64,000 bases of DNA from Bacteroidales bacterium UBA5072. Its GTDB lineage: Bacteria > Bacteroidota > Bacteroidia > Bacteroidales > UBA10428. A program made the position numbers and the translations under genes. The stretch lies in NCBI GenBank assembly GCA_002415855.1, contig DIAS01000068.1, positions 54,291 through 118,290 of the forward strand, read 5' to 3'. Below the pieces are notes generated by a model, which saw only the letters and a list, made by a program, of their open reading frames with translations, made no database searches and was not told where the DNA came from. Shown here one piece after another: positions 24,745-33,423 of this stretch (positions are counted from its first letter, which is position 1; each line of letters begins with the position of its first letter).

Positions 24745-26181
24745 ATGCCCGACATAAAAATACCTCTCCTGAAAATCCTGCTTATCTGGAATTGCTGTGC
24801 TTTCCTGTCAGCAGAGATCCTGGCTCAGGTACAATGGACCGAATCAACTGCAGGAAAAGTATGGTTCAGTAAAACCCTGGATGCAGTTAGCTTGGCGGAT
24901 GACCAGGTTAATGTAACCCTCCTCGCCGAGGAAAAACAGCAGGTAGACGGTTTTGGCGCCTGCTTCAACGAGTTGGGATGGAAGGCCCTTTCGGTATTGG
25001 ATGAAGCCGGACGGGAAGCCATACTCATGAACCTGTTTGATCCGGAAACCGGGCTGAAGCTGAACATCTGCCGTATGCCCATCGGTGCAAATGACTATGC
25101 ACGGGATTATTACTCCCTTAATGATTCGGCGGGTGATTTCGGGATGAAATACTTCAGCATAGGCCGTGATCGGGAAATGCTTATTCCGTTTATCCAAGCT
25201 GCCATGAAGTATCGTCCCAACCTCCGGGTCTGGGGCTCGCCCTGGTGCCCTCCGGCGTGGATGAAGACAAACAGCCATTACGCCTGCCGCCCCGATGCAA
25301 ACAACGGGATGAAACCTGAACAGGCCGGACAGGAAGGGAAGACCCAGTTCCGCATGGAACCATTATATCTGAAAGCCTATGCCCTTTATTTTACCCGTTA
25401 TATCCAGGCTTACCGGAACGAAGGCATCAACCTGACCGGGATACATGTCCAGAATGAAATGAATTCGTGTCAGAATTTTCCATCGTGTATCTGGACAGCA
25501 GCAGACCTGGGCCTGTTTATCGGCAAATACCTGGGTCCCGCTCTGAAAGAGACAGTTCCTGATGCCGAGATCTGGTACGGAACCTTTGAAAGACCTTCTG
25601 TGGAGAAGATCGATACCATTCTGCAGGATCCTGTGGCTGCACCGTTCATCGATGGTATAAGTTTCCAGTGGGCAGGCAAACAGGCTATAACCGGTGTGCA
25701 TGCCAAATATCCCGGCATGAAGCTCATGCAGAGTGAAACGGAGTGCGGCTATGGTTCAAACGACTGGAAGGCAGCGGAATATACCTTTACCCTGATGAAG
25801 CATTATTTCAGCAACGGGGTGAGTGTATATACCTTCTGGAACAGCGTGCTTGACGAAACCGGCAAGAGCATGTGGGGCTGGAAGCAGAATTCCATGATAA
25901 CAATAAACAGCCAAACAGGGGAGGTGACTTACAACCCTGAATTCTACCTCCTGAAGCATTTCAGCTATTACATCCAACCGGGAGCCAGGATGCTGGCCAC
26001 ATCGGGTGATGACGGGGAGTTGCTGGCATTCCGCAACCCCGACGGCAGTGTGGCCGTCATTGCCGGGAATACCGGAGATGCGTTCAGAATAATCAATCTG
26101 AAAGCCGGGAATGAGATGTTGTCGGCAAACCTTGAACCGCACTCGCTGAATACCTTCGTGATCAGGGCGACCAAAAGGTAA
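24745..26181 (+). CDS. Secreted GH30 family glycoside hydrolase (glucosylceramidase-like)
   Basis: 478 residues with a signal peptide ending near residue 28 (FLSAEILAQ). The core begins QQVDGFGACFNELGW and NICRMPIGANDYA. WGSPWCPPAWMK follows, then acid/base Glu238 in IHVQNEMN and nucleophile Glu331 in LMQSETECG, the GH30 pair. A short beta domain closes the chain. GH30 enzymes cleave beta-glucosides, beta-1,6-glucans or xylan by subfamily. This one looks closest to the glucosylceramidase / beta-1,6-glucanase side. It stands alone, with no SusC/SusD pair next to it. Confidence 0.9.
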   Translation: MPDIKIPLLKILLIWNCCAFLSAEILAQVQWTESTAGKVWFSKTLDAVSLADDQVNVTLLAEEKQQVDGFGACFNELGWKALSVLDEAGREAILMNLFDPETGLKLNICRMPIGANDYARDYYSLNDSAGDFGMKYFSIGRDREMLIPFIQAAMKYRPNLRVWGSPWCPPAWMKTNSHYACRPDANNGMKPEQAGQEGKTQFRMEPLYLKAYALYFTRYIQAYRNEGINLTGIHVQNEMNSCQNFPSCIWTAADLGLFIGKYLGPALKETVPDAEIWYGTFERPSVEKIDTILQDPVAAPFIDGISFQWAGKQAITGVHAKYPGMKLMQSETECGYGSNDWKAAEYTFTLMKHYFSNGVSVYTFWNSVLDETGKSMWGWKQNSMITINSQTGEVTYNPEFYLLKHFSYYIQPGARMLATSGDDGELLAFRNPDGSVAVIAGNTGDAFRIINLKAGNEMLSANLEPHSLNTFVIRATKR

Positions 26182-26284
26182 TTGGCTGATAACCAAGCCA
26201 GGTGTGACTATTACTACGCTCAGCACTTGATCTTACATGGATCCGTGCAATCCCTTTTGTGCGAAAAAACGTGTGAAATCTTTC

Positions 26285-27235
26285 CTACTCCAGTAACTCC
26301 TTGTCATGCATCTTCCGCAGGAAGGCCACGAAATCATCCCGGGTTTCCCCATCCATCCATTCCATGGATTCTTTCGGGTGTTCGTTCATGGATCCGCTGA
26401 TAAGGTAAGGAATGTGGTATCCCCACGATATCTCTTTCTGCAGGGGATGGACTTTCTTCTGAATGCCGTCGAGTATGGGCAACAACCTGTATTTCGGGTT
26501 CTTCAGAAAAGCAATCAGGCATTCCATGGGACAATTGCCGGCACCGCGGCCCAACCCCAGAAAGGTTGCATCGAGCATGTTGGCGCCATGAATAATACCC
26601 GTGATGGTGTTTGAAAATGCCAGCTGCATGTTGTTGTGCGCATGGATGCCAATGGTCTTCCCCGGTAGCGCGTCCTTGTACTTTTTCATCAGGGCCTCGA
26701 TCTGCTCACAATACAGGCTGCCGAAGCTATCGACCAGGTAGAAATTAGGGACCTTCGACCTGGCAAGATCCTTCAACGCCTCATCGAGGTCGGGCTCAAT
26801 GACCTTCGACACGGACATCAGGTTGATACACACCTCGTATCCTTTGTCCATGCAATATTCGGCGTGCTGTATCGCCTTGTCGAACTGGTGAATATAGCAA
26901 GCTACACGGATCATGTCGATCAGACTTTCCTTCTTTGGCTTGATAGCCTCCAGTTCAATCCTGCCGATATCAACCATTACTGAGATTTTTGTATTGGTCT
27001 TGTTGTCGCCGACAATACGCCGCAGGTCCGCTTCATCACAGAATTTCCAGGGACCGTTTTCAGCGCGCGAATAGGATTTCTCACTGCTTTTGTAGCCAAA
27101 CTCCATGTAATCGACCCCGGCTTCCACACACGACCTGTAAATGGTTTTTACAAAATCATCGTCAAAACGCCAGTGGTTCATTAATCCCCCGTCCCTGATG
27201 GTACAATCTACTACTTTGATTTCTTTCCGGTACAT
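26285..27235 (-). CDS. DRE-TIM metallolyase (HMG-CoA lyase/4-hydroxy-2-oxovalerate aldolase-like)
   Basis: 316 residues. It begins KVVDCTIRDGGLMNHWRF, the DxTxRDGG metal and substrate motif of the HMGL-like family, and later has IGIHAHNNMQLAFSN, which supplies the two metal-binding histidines, followed by GLGRGAGNCPME. The regulatory LeuA domain is absent, so it is a minimal barrel. Family members cleave or form C-C bonds on 2-oxo or hydroxy acids. It is encoded 58 bases after a PchB-like chorismate mutase on the same strand, which suggests a joint role in an unidentified aromatic or keto-acid pathway (inference). Confidence 0.82.
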   Translation of the reverse strand: MYRKEIKVVDCTIRDGGLMNHWRFDDDFVKTIYRSCVEAGVDYMEFGYKSSEKSYSRAENGPWKFCDEADLRRIVGDNKTNTKISVMVDIGRIELEAIKPKKESLIDMIRVACYIHQFDKAIQHAEYCMDKGYEVCINLMSVSKVIEPDLDEALKDLARSKVPNFYLVDSFGSLYCEQIEALMKKYKDALPGKTIGIHAHNNMQLAFSNTITGIIHGANMLDATFLGLGRGAGNCPMECLIAFLKNPKYRLLPILDGIQKKVHPLQKEISWGYHIPYLISGSMNEHPKESMEWMDGETRDDFVAFLRKMHDKELLE

Positions 27236-27293
27236 ATAGGTGGTTTTGGTATTGGTTTAACAATTTAATTCAATGAATGTCCTGTTCACAACC

Positions 27294-27587
27294 TTATTTC
27301 AATTTCAGCATTTTCTTCTGCTCCTCAATAAAATAATGGATAAGGGTTTTATAGATGCTTTCCACGACATCCGGATCAATCCCCCTTTCTTCCGCCCATT
27401 TACGGCGTACCTCAAAAACATGATCGTACCTTTTCCTGGCAATGACATCTTCTTCGCTTTTCTTGAAGCGAACGATCTCTTTCACATACAGAAATCGTTC
27501 CCCCAACAGGTCAATAACCTGTTTATCAATCGCATCAATCCCTTCCCTGATCTCATCAATGCTGGTGCAGTCTTTCGGATCCTTCAT
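27294..27587 (-). CDS. AroQ-type chorismate mutase, PchB (isochorismate-pyruvate lyase)-like
   Basis: 97 residues from ATG 27587, chosen because MKDPKDCTSIDEIREGIDAI aligns from the first residue with PchB; the frame stays open to 27626. Further matches are DLLGERFLYVKEIVRFK, RRKWAEERGIDPDVVESIY and IHYFIEEQ. AroQ-fold enzymes convert chorismate to prephenate, while PchB also splits isochorismate into salicylate and pyruvate. No isochorismate synthase or siderophore gene is in the window. The downstream partner is the DRE-TIM aldolase. Confidence 0.87.
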   Translation of the reverse strand: MKDPKDCTSIDEIREGIDAIDKQVIDLLGERFLYVKEIVRFKKSEEDVIARKRYDHVFEVRRKWAEERGIDPDVVESIYKTLIHYFIEEQKKMLKLK

Positions 27588-27749
27588 AAAATTATGATAT
27601 TTATCATGTCTGGTTCTGCCATGCAAATAAAGTAAAAATCAGGGTATATGTATACACAGGATGGAAATTTAATGCAAAATATTATTGTTGATAGTGGAAG
27701 AGCAACTAATCACTGATGCAAACGGGTGTCTTCAATAAAGCAGGATTGT

Positions 27750-27792
27750 CAGGCTGCGCCTGAGGAAATATATCCGGCTCAGGCAGAGCCGA
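27750..27792. other. Two adjacent GC-rich hairpins in the intergenic gap
   Basis: TCAGGC-TGC-GCCTGA at 27750-27764 and CGGCTC-AGGCA-GAGCCG at 27776-27792 are two perfect 6-base stems, 11 bases apart, in an otherwise AT-rich 205-base gap between divergent genes. They could be a REP-like unit or a regulatory structure. No T-run follows, so a terminator is unlikely. Confidence 0.45.
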
Positions 27793-27809
27793 AGCCGGAC
27801 TAATATCCT

Positions 27810-27817
27810 ATATTTGG
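27810..27817 (+). promoter_or_regulatory. Promoter -7 box (TATATTTG) of the EamA transporter gene
   Basis: TATATTTG fits TAnnTTTG and lies 14 bases before the ATG at 27832, implying a leader of only about 8 bases. Confidence 0.5.
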
Positions 27818-27831
27818 CTTTCTTAAACTGA

Positions 27832-28788
27832 ATGACCTGGGATAGTAAAAATAATTCCCGCTATTACCTGGCCACGCTGGCCGGCATACTTGCCATTCTG
27901 CTCTGGGCCAGCAATATTGCCTTTTCCAAACGGGCACTCGATAGGGCAGGGATATACAATGGCGCCTTTTATATTTACTTTTGCAGCGGGATCATCCTGT
28001 TCCTGTTCCTGCTGGTATCGAACCGAAAAACCGATTTCCTGACCCGGCTTAAAAACCTTCCACTCTCCTATTACCTGAAAACCGGGATCTTTTTCATGCT
28101 CAACAATGTGCTGCTCTTCCTTGCGGTAGGTCTGGCAAGGAAAAACGATGAGCTGATCATCGTTACCCTGCTGAACTATACCTGGCCTGTCATGATTTAC
28201 GTATTTCGCATACCGATGTTCAGGCTGAAAACTCCCATGCAGTTGTTCCTGCCCGGAGCATTGCTTTCACTTTCGGGAATAATACTGGCCTTGCTGCAGG
28301 ATTACGATACCGGTTCGCTCCAACGGCTGATCACGACCCGTGATGAAAATGTCCTTGCTTATATGCTGGCATTCCTTACCTCGGTTTCATGGGCCCTGTA
28401 CTCCAACCTTACGGTAAAATACAGGACCCGGGATGACATGGCCGGTATCCCGGTTATTTTTATCGCGAGCGGATTGACTTTTTTGGGCATACAGGCAGTA
28501 AACGGACAGCTTTCCACTATCCGTATATCTTCAATCGTTTACAGTCCCGATTTACTCTACGTGATTGCAGGTCCTACCTCGGCGGGATACCTGCTCTGGT
28601 ATCTGGCCATGAAAAACGGGAACAGGACGCTCATTACTGCCCTTTCATTTTTCATTCCGGTGCTTTCCATGCTATTCCTGCACATCCGGGTCAATCTGCA
28701 GATCAATCCTGTATTCTGGTTTGCCGTGTTACTGCTGATCACCGGATCATATTTATGTTACCGTGCCCTGCGTTACGCAACGATATGA
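27832..28788 (+). CDS. EamA/DMT family transporter (YddG-like exporter)
   Basis: 318 residues, ten hydrophobic segments in two five-helix halves. It opens LATLAGILAILLWASNIAFSK and has LLNYTWPVMIY, features of the EamA family close to the YddG aromatic amino acid exporter. The divergent neighbour is a chorismate mutase, which makes export of an aromatic compound an attractive but unproven idea. It is convergent with the DUF362 gene, 6 bases between stops. Confidence 0.82.
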   Translation: MTWDSKNNSRYYLATLAGILAILLWASNIAFSKRALDRAGIYNGAFYIYFCSGIILFLFLLVSNRKTDFLTRLKNLPLSYYLKTGIFFMLNNVLLFLAVGLARKNDELIIVTLLNYTWPVMIYVFRIPMFRLKTPMQLFLPGALLSLSGIILALLQDYDTGSLQRLITTRDENVLAYMLAFLTSVSWALYSNLTVKYRTRDDMAGIPVIFIASGLTFLGIQAVNGQLSTIRISSIVYSPDLLYVIAGPTSAGYLLWYLAMKNGNRTLITALSFFIPVLSMLFLHIRVNLQINPVFWFAVLLLITGSYLCYRALRYATI

Positions 28789-28794
28789 AAAAAG

Positions 28795-29688
28795 CTAAAC
28801 AAGCAGCCCTTCCTGCCACCCTGTTTTCACCAGGTCAATCATGGCGAGATCGGCGGTTCCCAGGTGATGTCGCGTATCGGCCAGGTAAATATGCTTGGCA
28901 GGAGGATTTAAAGGTCTGTCCTCTTTAAAATATTCCTTTCTTTTCGCCTGGAGAATCTGAACCCCAACAGCATCAACAGCTACGGGATCAAATCCCATTA
29001 AAAGGCCCTTATAGGGCCAGGTATACTCCTTGTTGAAATGGTTCGATCCGGCCATGTGAAACAGGGGTGTGATCATGACCAGGATGTTAAGCCTTGTCTT
29101 GCCCTTTACCTGTGGAAATTCCCACAGTTTTGCCAGGTCGGCGCACGAATCACCATGGAAGGAAGAAGGCTGCGGTGTGAACATGATATAATTCTTGAGC
29201 AGCGAGCCCACACCCGACCAGGCATGCGTTCGGGAAGGCCTGACATTGATCAGCGCCGTTGATCTTTTAAAAACCGGGTCATTCAGGACGCCCCTGTCGT
29301 TGATGCTGATATCGGTCTCTTGAACACCTGCTTCCAGAACCCTCGATTTCAGGATGTTTTCAAGCTCGCGCGGCGTTCGCAGCTCCTGCCAGACATTGGT
29401 CTTTATCCCGACAATATCAGAAGGCCTGATGACTTTGCCCCAGGCTTCCTTCGCTGAGCCGGTTTGTGTGAGTTTAAGCAGGCCCTCATCGAGCATCTTC
29501 GAAAGGACCTGTTCATTGATGCCGCCGGCCTCATTGAGCAATGCATCATTCCTGACCAGCACAACCCTCGATTTGCTGTTCTGGCTTCTGCCAAATGCAT
29601 TTAGTGGAAGATTCATCAGAAAAGTGCCTCCAATGGCTAGTTTTGCAGTATCCTGCAACAATTTGCGACGTGTCAGAGTTGCCTTCAT
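28795..29688 (-). CDS. DUF362 family secreted protein with twin-arginine-like signal
   Basis: 297 residues. The N-terminus has LTRRKLLQDTAKLAIGGTFLM, a Tat-type signal. The body has SDIVGIKTNVWQ and the C-terminal GFDPVAVDAVGVQIL of DUF362 proteins, a group sometimes fused to ferredoxin domains. No cysteine clusters are present here. The biochemical role is unknown. It follows the DUF6599-like gene by 14 bases and is probably co-transcribed. Confidence 0.82.
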   Translation of the reverse strand: MKATLTRRKLLQDTAKLAIGGTFLMNLPLNAFGRSQNSKSRVVLVRNDALLNEAGGINEQVLSKMLDEGLLKLTQTGSAKEAWGKVIRPSDIVGIKTNVWQELRTPRELENILKSRVLEAGVQETDISINDRGVLNDPVFKRSTALINVRPSRTHAWSGVGSLLKNYIMFTPQPSSFHGDSCADLAKLWEFPQVKGKTRLNILVMITPLFHMAGSNHFNKEYTWPYKGLLMGFDPVAVDAVGVQILQAKRKEYFKEDRPLNPPAKHIYLADTRHHLGTADLAMIDLVKTGWQEGLLV

Positions 29689-29702
29689 GGTTTAATTTAT
29701 AT

Positions 29703-30599
29703 TTAATTCTTCTTTGGGTAACCGGTTTGGTATTTTTTCAGTACGCCGGTGAGGAGCCGCCCGGCACTTTCCCTGGAAGATGCGTTGAAAACAGCCGCAA
29801 GTACATTGCCGCTGTGGGATGCAGCCAGCCATGTGCCGTCTTTCATCCTGACACAGCCTTCAGACAATCCCCCGGGAAAGAATTCCTTTGCAAATGCAGC
29901 AAATGCTTCACCCGTTGTTCCGGGATCCTGGTATTCAATGAGCAACAGGTATCGCCGTTGGTCGTTATCCTCATACCTGGCTACCAGCGCATTGGTTCCG
30001 TCATCAATTTTAAACAGGTTCGCGTCGGTTATGTAAAAATAGGAATTGAGCCACACATAATGGTGAAAATACAAATACCCGAAAGGTACCAGCCCTTCCT
30101 CCGGCAAAAGGTTCACCAAATCGGGTATATTACCGGTACGGGTAATTTCTTTGTCGATGTGCCTGCCCAGGGCGAGCGTAAAATCATCGGATTCTGCAGC
30201 AGACTCCCAGGAGGATATGGATATGTAATACTTATCCTTCCAGAAAAAGACCGCCCCGGGTATGCTGCAGGCACCCTGCCCGAGATGAAGGTTTTCCGTT
30301 TCACGGGCATGACTGAACACACCAAAGGCATTCCGTGGCTCACTCAGATCGTAAAGCTCAACAACAACCTCCGGCTGACCCTGCTTTACATAGGTACGGC
30401 TTATGGCTTCCCTGAATCCATAGGAGAGGTAGAGCTCCGCTCCGCCGTCCATGTAACTGTATAGATCGGCAGGCACAGCAAGCGGTATTGTCTTAACCGC
30501 ATTCCAGCCTAGCAAATCCGGTGGAAGCATACCGGCCAAAGAACCGGTGTCAGGATCTGTTACCATAGGGTCAGTTTGAAACAGGCAAACAAATTTCAT
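29703..30599 (-). CDS. DUF6599-like protein
   Basis: 298 residues, rich in aromatics: LYSYMDGGAELYLSYGF, VVVELYDLSEPRNAFGVFSH and FYITDANLFKI are typical of the DUF6599 family that often precedes DUF362 genes. The N-terminus has a short apolar stretch but no clear signal peptide; the start at 30599 is the only good ATG. Function is unknown. Pairing with the Tat-exported DUF362 protein suggests a shared envelope process. Confidence 0.65.
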   Translation of the reverse strand: MKFVCLFQTDPMVTDPDTGSLAGMLPPDLLGWNAVKTIPLAVPADLYSYMDGGAELYLSYGFREAISRTYVKQGQPEVVVELYDLSEPRNAFGVFSHARETENLHLGQGACSIPGAVFFWKDKYYISISSWESAAESDDFTLALGRHIDKEITRTGNIPDLVNLLPEEGLVPFGYLYFHHYVWLNSYFYITDANLFKIDDGTNALVARYEDNDQRRYLLLIEYQDPGTTGEAFAAFAKEFFPGGLSEGCVRMKDGTWLAASHSGNVLAAVFNASSRESAGRLLTGVLKKYQTGYPKKN

Positions 30600-30743
30600 A
30601 AAATTTTTTGCATCTTTCTCCGGTAAATCAAAAAACCGTTTGAATTACTTAAAAAATCTCTAGATTGCAGTGCCCGGAAAAACGCCCTCGGCGTCCACTG
30701 TCATGGTGAAAAGATCATATGATCCTGGGCGGCAAAATGGTTA

Positions 30744-30800
30744 ACCGGGTCTGTTTTACATTTGCAGGTAAAAAGTTGGGAACGATGGTTGAGACCCGGT
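30744..30800 (+). promoter_or_regulatory. Inverted repeat around a -7 box upstream of the MG2-type gene
   Basis: ACCGGGTCT (30744-30752) and AGACCCGGT (30792-30800) form a perfect 9-base inverted repeat 39 bases apart, with a TAnnTTTG-type box TACATTTG at 30757-30764 between them and a run of T residues from about 30811. A 12-base palindrome GATCATATGATC lies at 30713-30724. It may be an operator pair or a leader hairpin; the 284-base gap holds no gene. Confidence 0.4.
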
Positions 30801-30883
30801 ATCTGATTGCTTTTTTTTTGGTTTGGCTTTAGGGTAACGGGTACTTTTACGTGTCATAAATGTGCATATTAATTCTCATTCAC

Positions 30884-33280
30884 ATGAAAATCATTAAAAG
30901 AATAAGGCTGTGTGTTGTGTTGTCAGCCCTGTTTTATTTCGGATTTATGCCGGTTAGTGCCCAGGTGATCCAGGAAATAACGGGCAAATTGAACCTATAC
31001 CAGCAAAAATATCCTGAGGAAACAGTGTACGTCCAGACGGACAGGACAAATTACTCTCCCGGCGAGATAATCTGGTTCAAAGCCTATATAATGGAAGATA
31101 TCGGAGATCTGACCAATTCGCTAAGCCGTAGTCTTTATGTTGCTCTCATTGACAGGGACAGCACCATCATCCAGAACAAAGTTGTTTATATCGAAAATAA
31201 CATGGCAGGAGGAAGCATTGAGATCCCCGCTATGATCACGGCAGGGAACTATAAATTTGTCGCCCATACGAGCTGGATGAAAAACACACCCCTTGACAGG
31301 GTTTTCTCCAGGGAAATCGTGATTGATAATGCCGCAAAAGAATATATGCTCATGGATGTCAGGCTAAATGAAACGATATACCAGCCAAACACCGGACTGA
31401 CCGCTAATCTTTCGTTCAAAGATGCCGGTCATAAGCCCGTGCCAGCCACCTTTGCATACAGGCTAACAGGTCCCTCAGGTATTCTCCTGGAAGGGAAAGG
31501 CAAAGCGGAAAAAAATGGCGAAGCTGCGATAAGCCTGGCTCTCCCTTCATTCGGCGAAAATGATAATCTCCATCTCTTCATTGATGCATCCTATAAATCA
31601 GCATCGGTAAGATCAGGTGCTGTTTTACCCACAGCCTACAATGCACTGGATGTATTTTTCTACCCCGAAGGAGGAAGCCTGGTTTATGGTGCGGATTCAA
31701 AAATCGCTTTCCGTGCATTTAATTCATCAAACCGGCCTGTAGATTTTGAAGGAGAGATATTGACAGCGCAAAATGAACCCGTGCAATTAATCAAAAGTAC
31801 CTACGAGGGGATTGGGACTTTCAGCCTGACCCCGGAAAGAGGACAAACCTATTACCTGAGAATAACCAAACCGGCAGGGATATCAAAGACCTTTAAACTC
31901 CCTGTGCCACGACGTTCTGGTGTTTTATTGTCCGTTGCCGGGAAAAGTGCTGATACACTGACTTTGAAATTGACCCAGGTAAATAAATACACCAATGTAT
32001 ATTATTTGCTGGGACAGGTGAAGGGCAGGGTATTCTGGATGGAGTCCATATCGGCAGGGAATGTGACCCGGATAAAGGTACCGATGGACAATTTCCCTTC
32101 GGGTATAGCTGAGTTTGCGGTATTTGATACTGCCAAAAACCTGGTTGCCAAACGGCTTGTTTTTCTAAACGAGCATAAAAAAATGAGCGTGGAGATTACA
32201 ACTGATAAGCAGCAGTACGCCCCGAGAGAAAAAGTAGTAGTGACTGTAAAGGTCAAAGATGAAAATGGTGATCCCGTAAGGGCTGATCTGTCAGTTGCCG
32301 TTGTTAACCGAGAAATGCTCATTCCTGATAATACCAGCCTGTTGACCTATTCAATCCTGAAAAGCGATCTTATTGGTTATATCCCCAATCCGCAGTACTA
32401 TTTTAAAGACACGGAGATTTCAAAGGAAGTTCTTGATAACCTGCTTATTGCTAATGCATTCAACCGTTTTACCTGGCGAACCGTACTTGATATCAGCAGT
32501 GCCAACATTCCTTTCGTTCCCATGGATGCCAGTAATGATCCGATTACTGATATGTATTTCACCAAGAGTGTTGCTGCCTGGGTAGCCCGGGACCTGATTG
32601 ACGACCAGAACTATCCGGGCAGGTTCAGTACCGTTCAGGACAAGAACAACATGGACAGGATCTTAAGTCCTGTTGCAGCCGAAAAAAAACATGATCCGCT
32701 TTATGATCCCGGTAAAAGCATCCGGGAAATTATTTTTCAAATTAAACCCTATACAATAATCAGCGGGAAAATTGTTTTCAACAGTTCAGGGCCTAACTCC
32801 ATTAACAGTTTGCAGGGTGCAGCCATTGCCCTGAATGGTACGCTGATGGGTACCGACATCAGTGTGCTGGATGGTATTCCTGTCATCGATATTGACCACA
32901 TCAATGTTTCAACAAATCCGATAGACGTTGCCAAATATACCTCGTTAAATTCGATGGGGATCATTGAAGTGTACACAAAATCAAACAGCCTGCTGGAAAA
33001 AGCCGATACCAGAAAAAAGATTACCACGGAAGAGGCTGCAAAGATTTTACCAGCGCGATTTGAAAGTCCCGATTATTCCCTGGTTGATAGCAAAACCAAA
33101 ACAATGCCGGATCTCAGAAGGACGGTATTCTGGAGACAGGATTTACGCACGGATTATTCGGGACAGACCATCATTACTTTTTACAACGGTGATATCCCTT
33201 CAGCAGTGGATATAACCGCAGAGGGAAGAACGGCTGCAGGCATACCGGGTATTGGTACCGGGACATACCTGGTGAAATAA
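30884..33280 (+). CDS. Large secreted MG2 (alpha-2-macroglobulin-like) domain protein
   Basis: 798 residues from ATG 30884, which gives a clean signal peptide (cleavage near ...PVSAQ); a frame eight codons longer exists. The first 150 residues have PEETVYVQTDRTNYSPGEIIWFKAYI, the MG2-type entry seen in many Bacteroidota surface proteins. Repeated beta-sandwich units follow, including KQQYAPREKVVVTVKVKDENG around 450 and SVAVVNREM. A C-terminal region has carboxypeptidase-like and TonB-plug-like turns. No thioester CxEQ is seen. Likely a periplasmic or outer-membrane protein; its partner is unknown. Confidence 0.75.
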   Translation: MKIIKRIRLCVVLSALFYFGFMPVSAQVIQEITGKLNLYQQKYPEETVYVQTDRTNYSPGEIIWFKAYIMEDIGDLTNSLSRSLYVALIDRDSTIIQNKVVYIENNMAGGSIEIPAMITAGNYKFVAHTSWMKNTPLDRVFSREIVIDNAAKEYMLMDVRLNETIYQPNTGLTANLSFKDAGHKPVPATFAYRLTGPSGILLEGKGKAEKNGEAAISLALPSFGENDNLHLFIDASYKSASVRSGAVLPTAYNALDVFFYPEGGSLVYGADSKIAFRAFNSSNRPVDFEGEILTAQNEPVQLIKSTYEGIGTFSLTPERGQTYYLRITKPAGISKTFKLPVPRRSGVLLSVAGKSADTLTLKLTQVNKYTNVYYLLGQVKGRVFWMESISAGNVTRIKVPMDNFPSGIAEFAVFDTAKNLVAKRLVFLNEHKKMSVEITTDKQQYAPREKVVVTVKVKDENGDPVRADLSVAVVNREMLIPDNTSLLTYSILKSDLIGYIPNPQYYFKDTEISKEVLDNLLIANAFNRFTWRTVLDISSANIPFVPMDASNDPITDMYFTKSVAAWVARDLIDDQNYPGRFSTVQDKNNMDRILSPVAAEKKHDPLYDPGKSIREIIFQIKPYTIISGKIVFNSSGPNSINSLQGAAIALNGTLMGTDISVLDGIPVIDIDHINVSTNPIDVAKYTSLNSMGIIEVYTKSNSLLEKADTRKKITTEEAAKILPARFESPDYSLVDSKTKTMPDLRRTVFWRQDLRTDYSGQTIITFYNGDIPSAVDITAEGRTAAGIPGIGTGTYLVK

Positions 33281-33395
33281 TTACCGATATAAAGAAGAGG
33301 TTATATCAAAAACCTGTGCTTAAGTCATGTTGAGTCTGCAGGCAGACAGGCGTTACATGATGGAGACAGTTTGGAAAACGCTTTTGATACAACCT

Positions 33396-33423
33396 CTTCC
33401 TTCTTACTTCTTCCTTCTACTTT
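33396..33423. repeat. Heptad-periodic tract at the 3' end of the VOC gene
   Basis: Four exact 7-base units, CTTCCTT, CTTACTT, CTTCCTT, CTACTTT, run across the stop codon of the convergent VOC gene (stop at 33417-33419). Confidence 0.6.

Noticed and set aside
29595..30464. A 289-residue plus-strand frame
   Set aside because: It lies antisense to the DUF362 and DUF6599 genes, which have recognisable families and signals.
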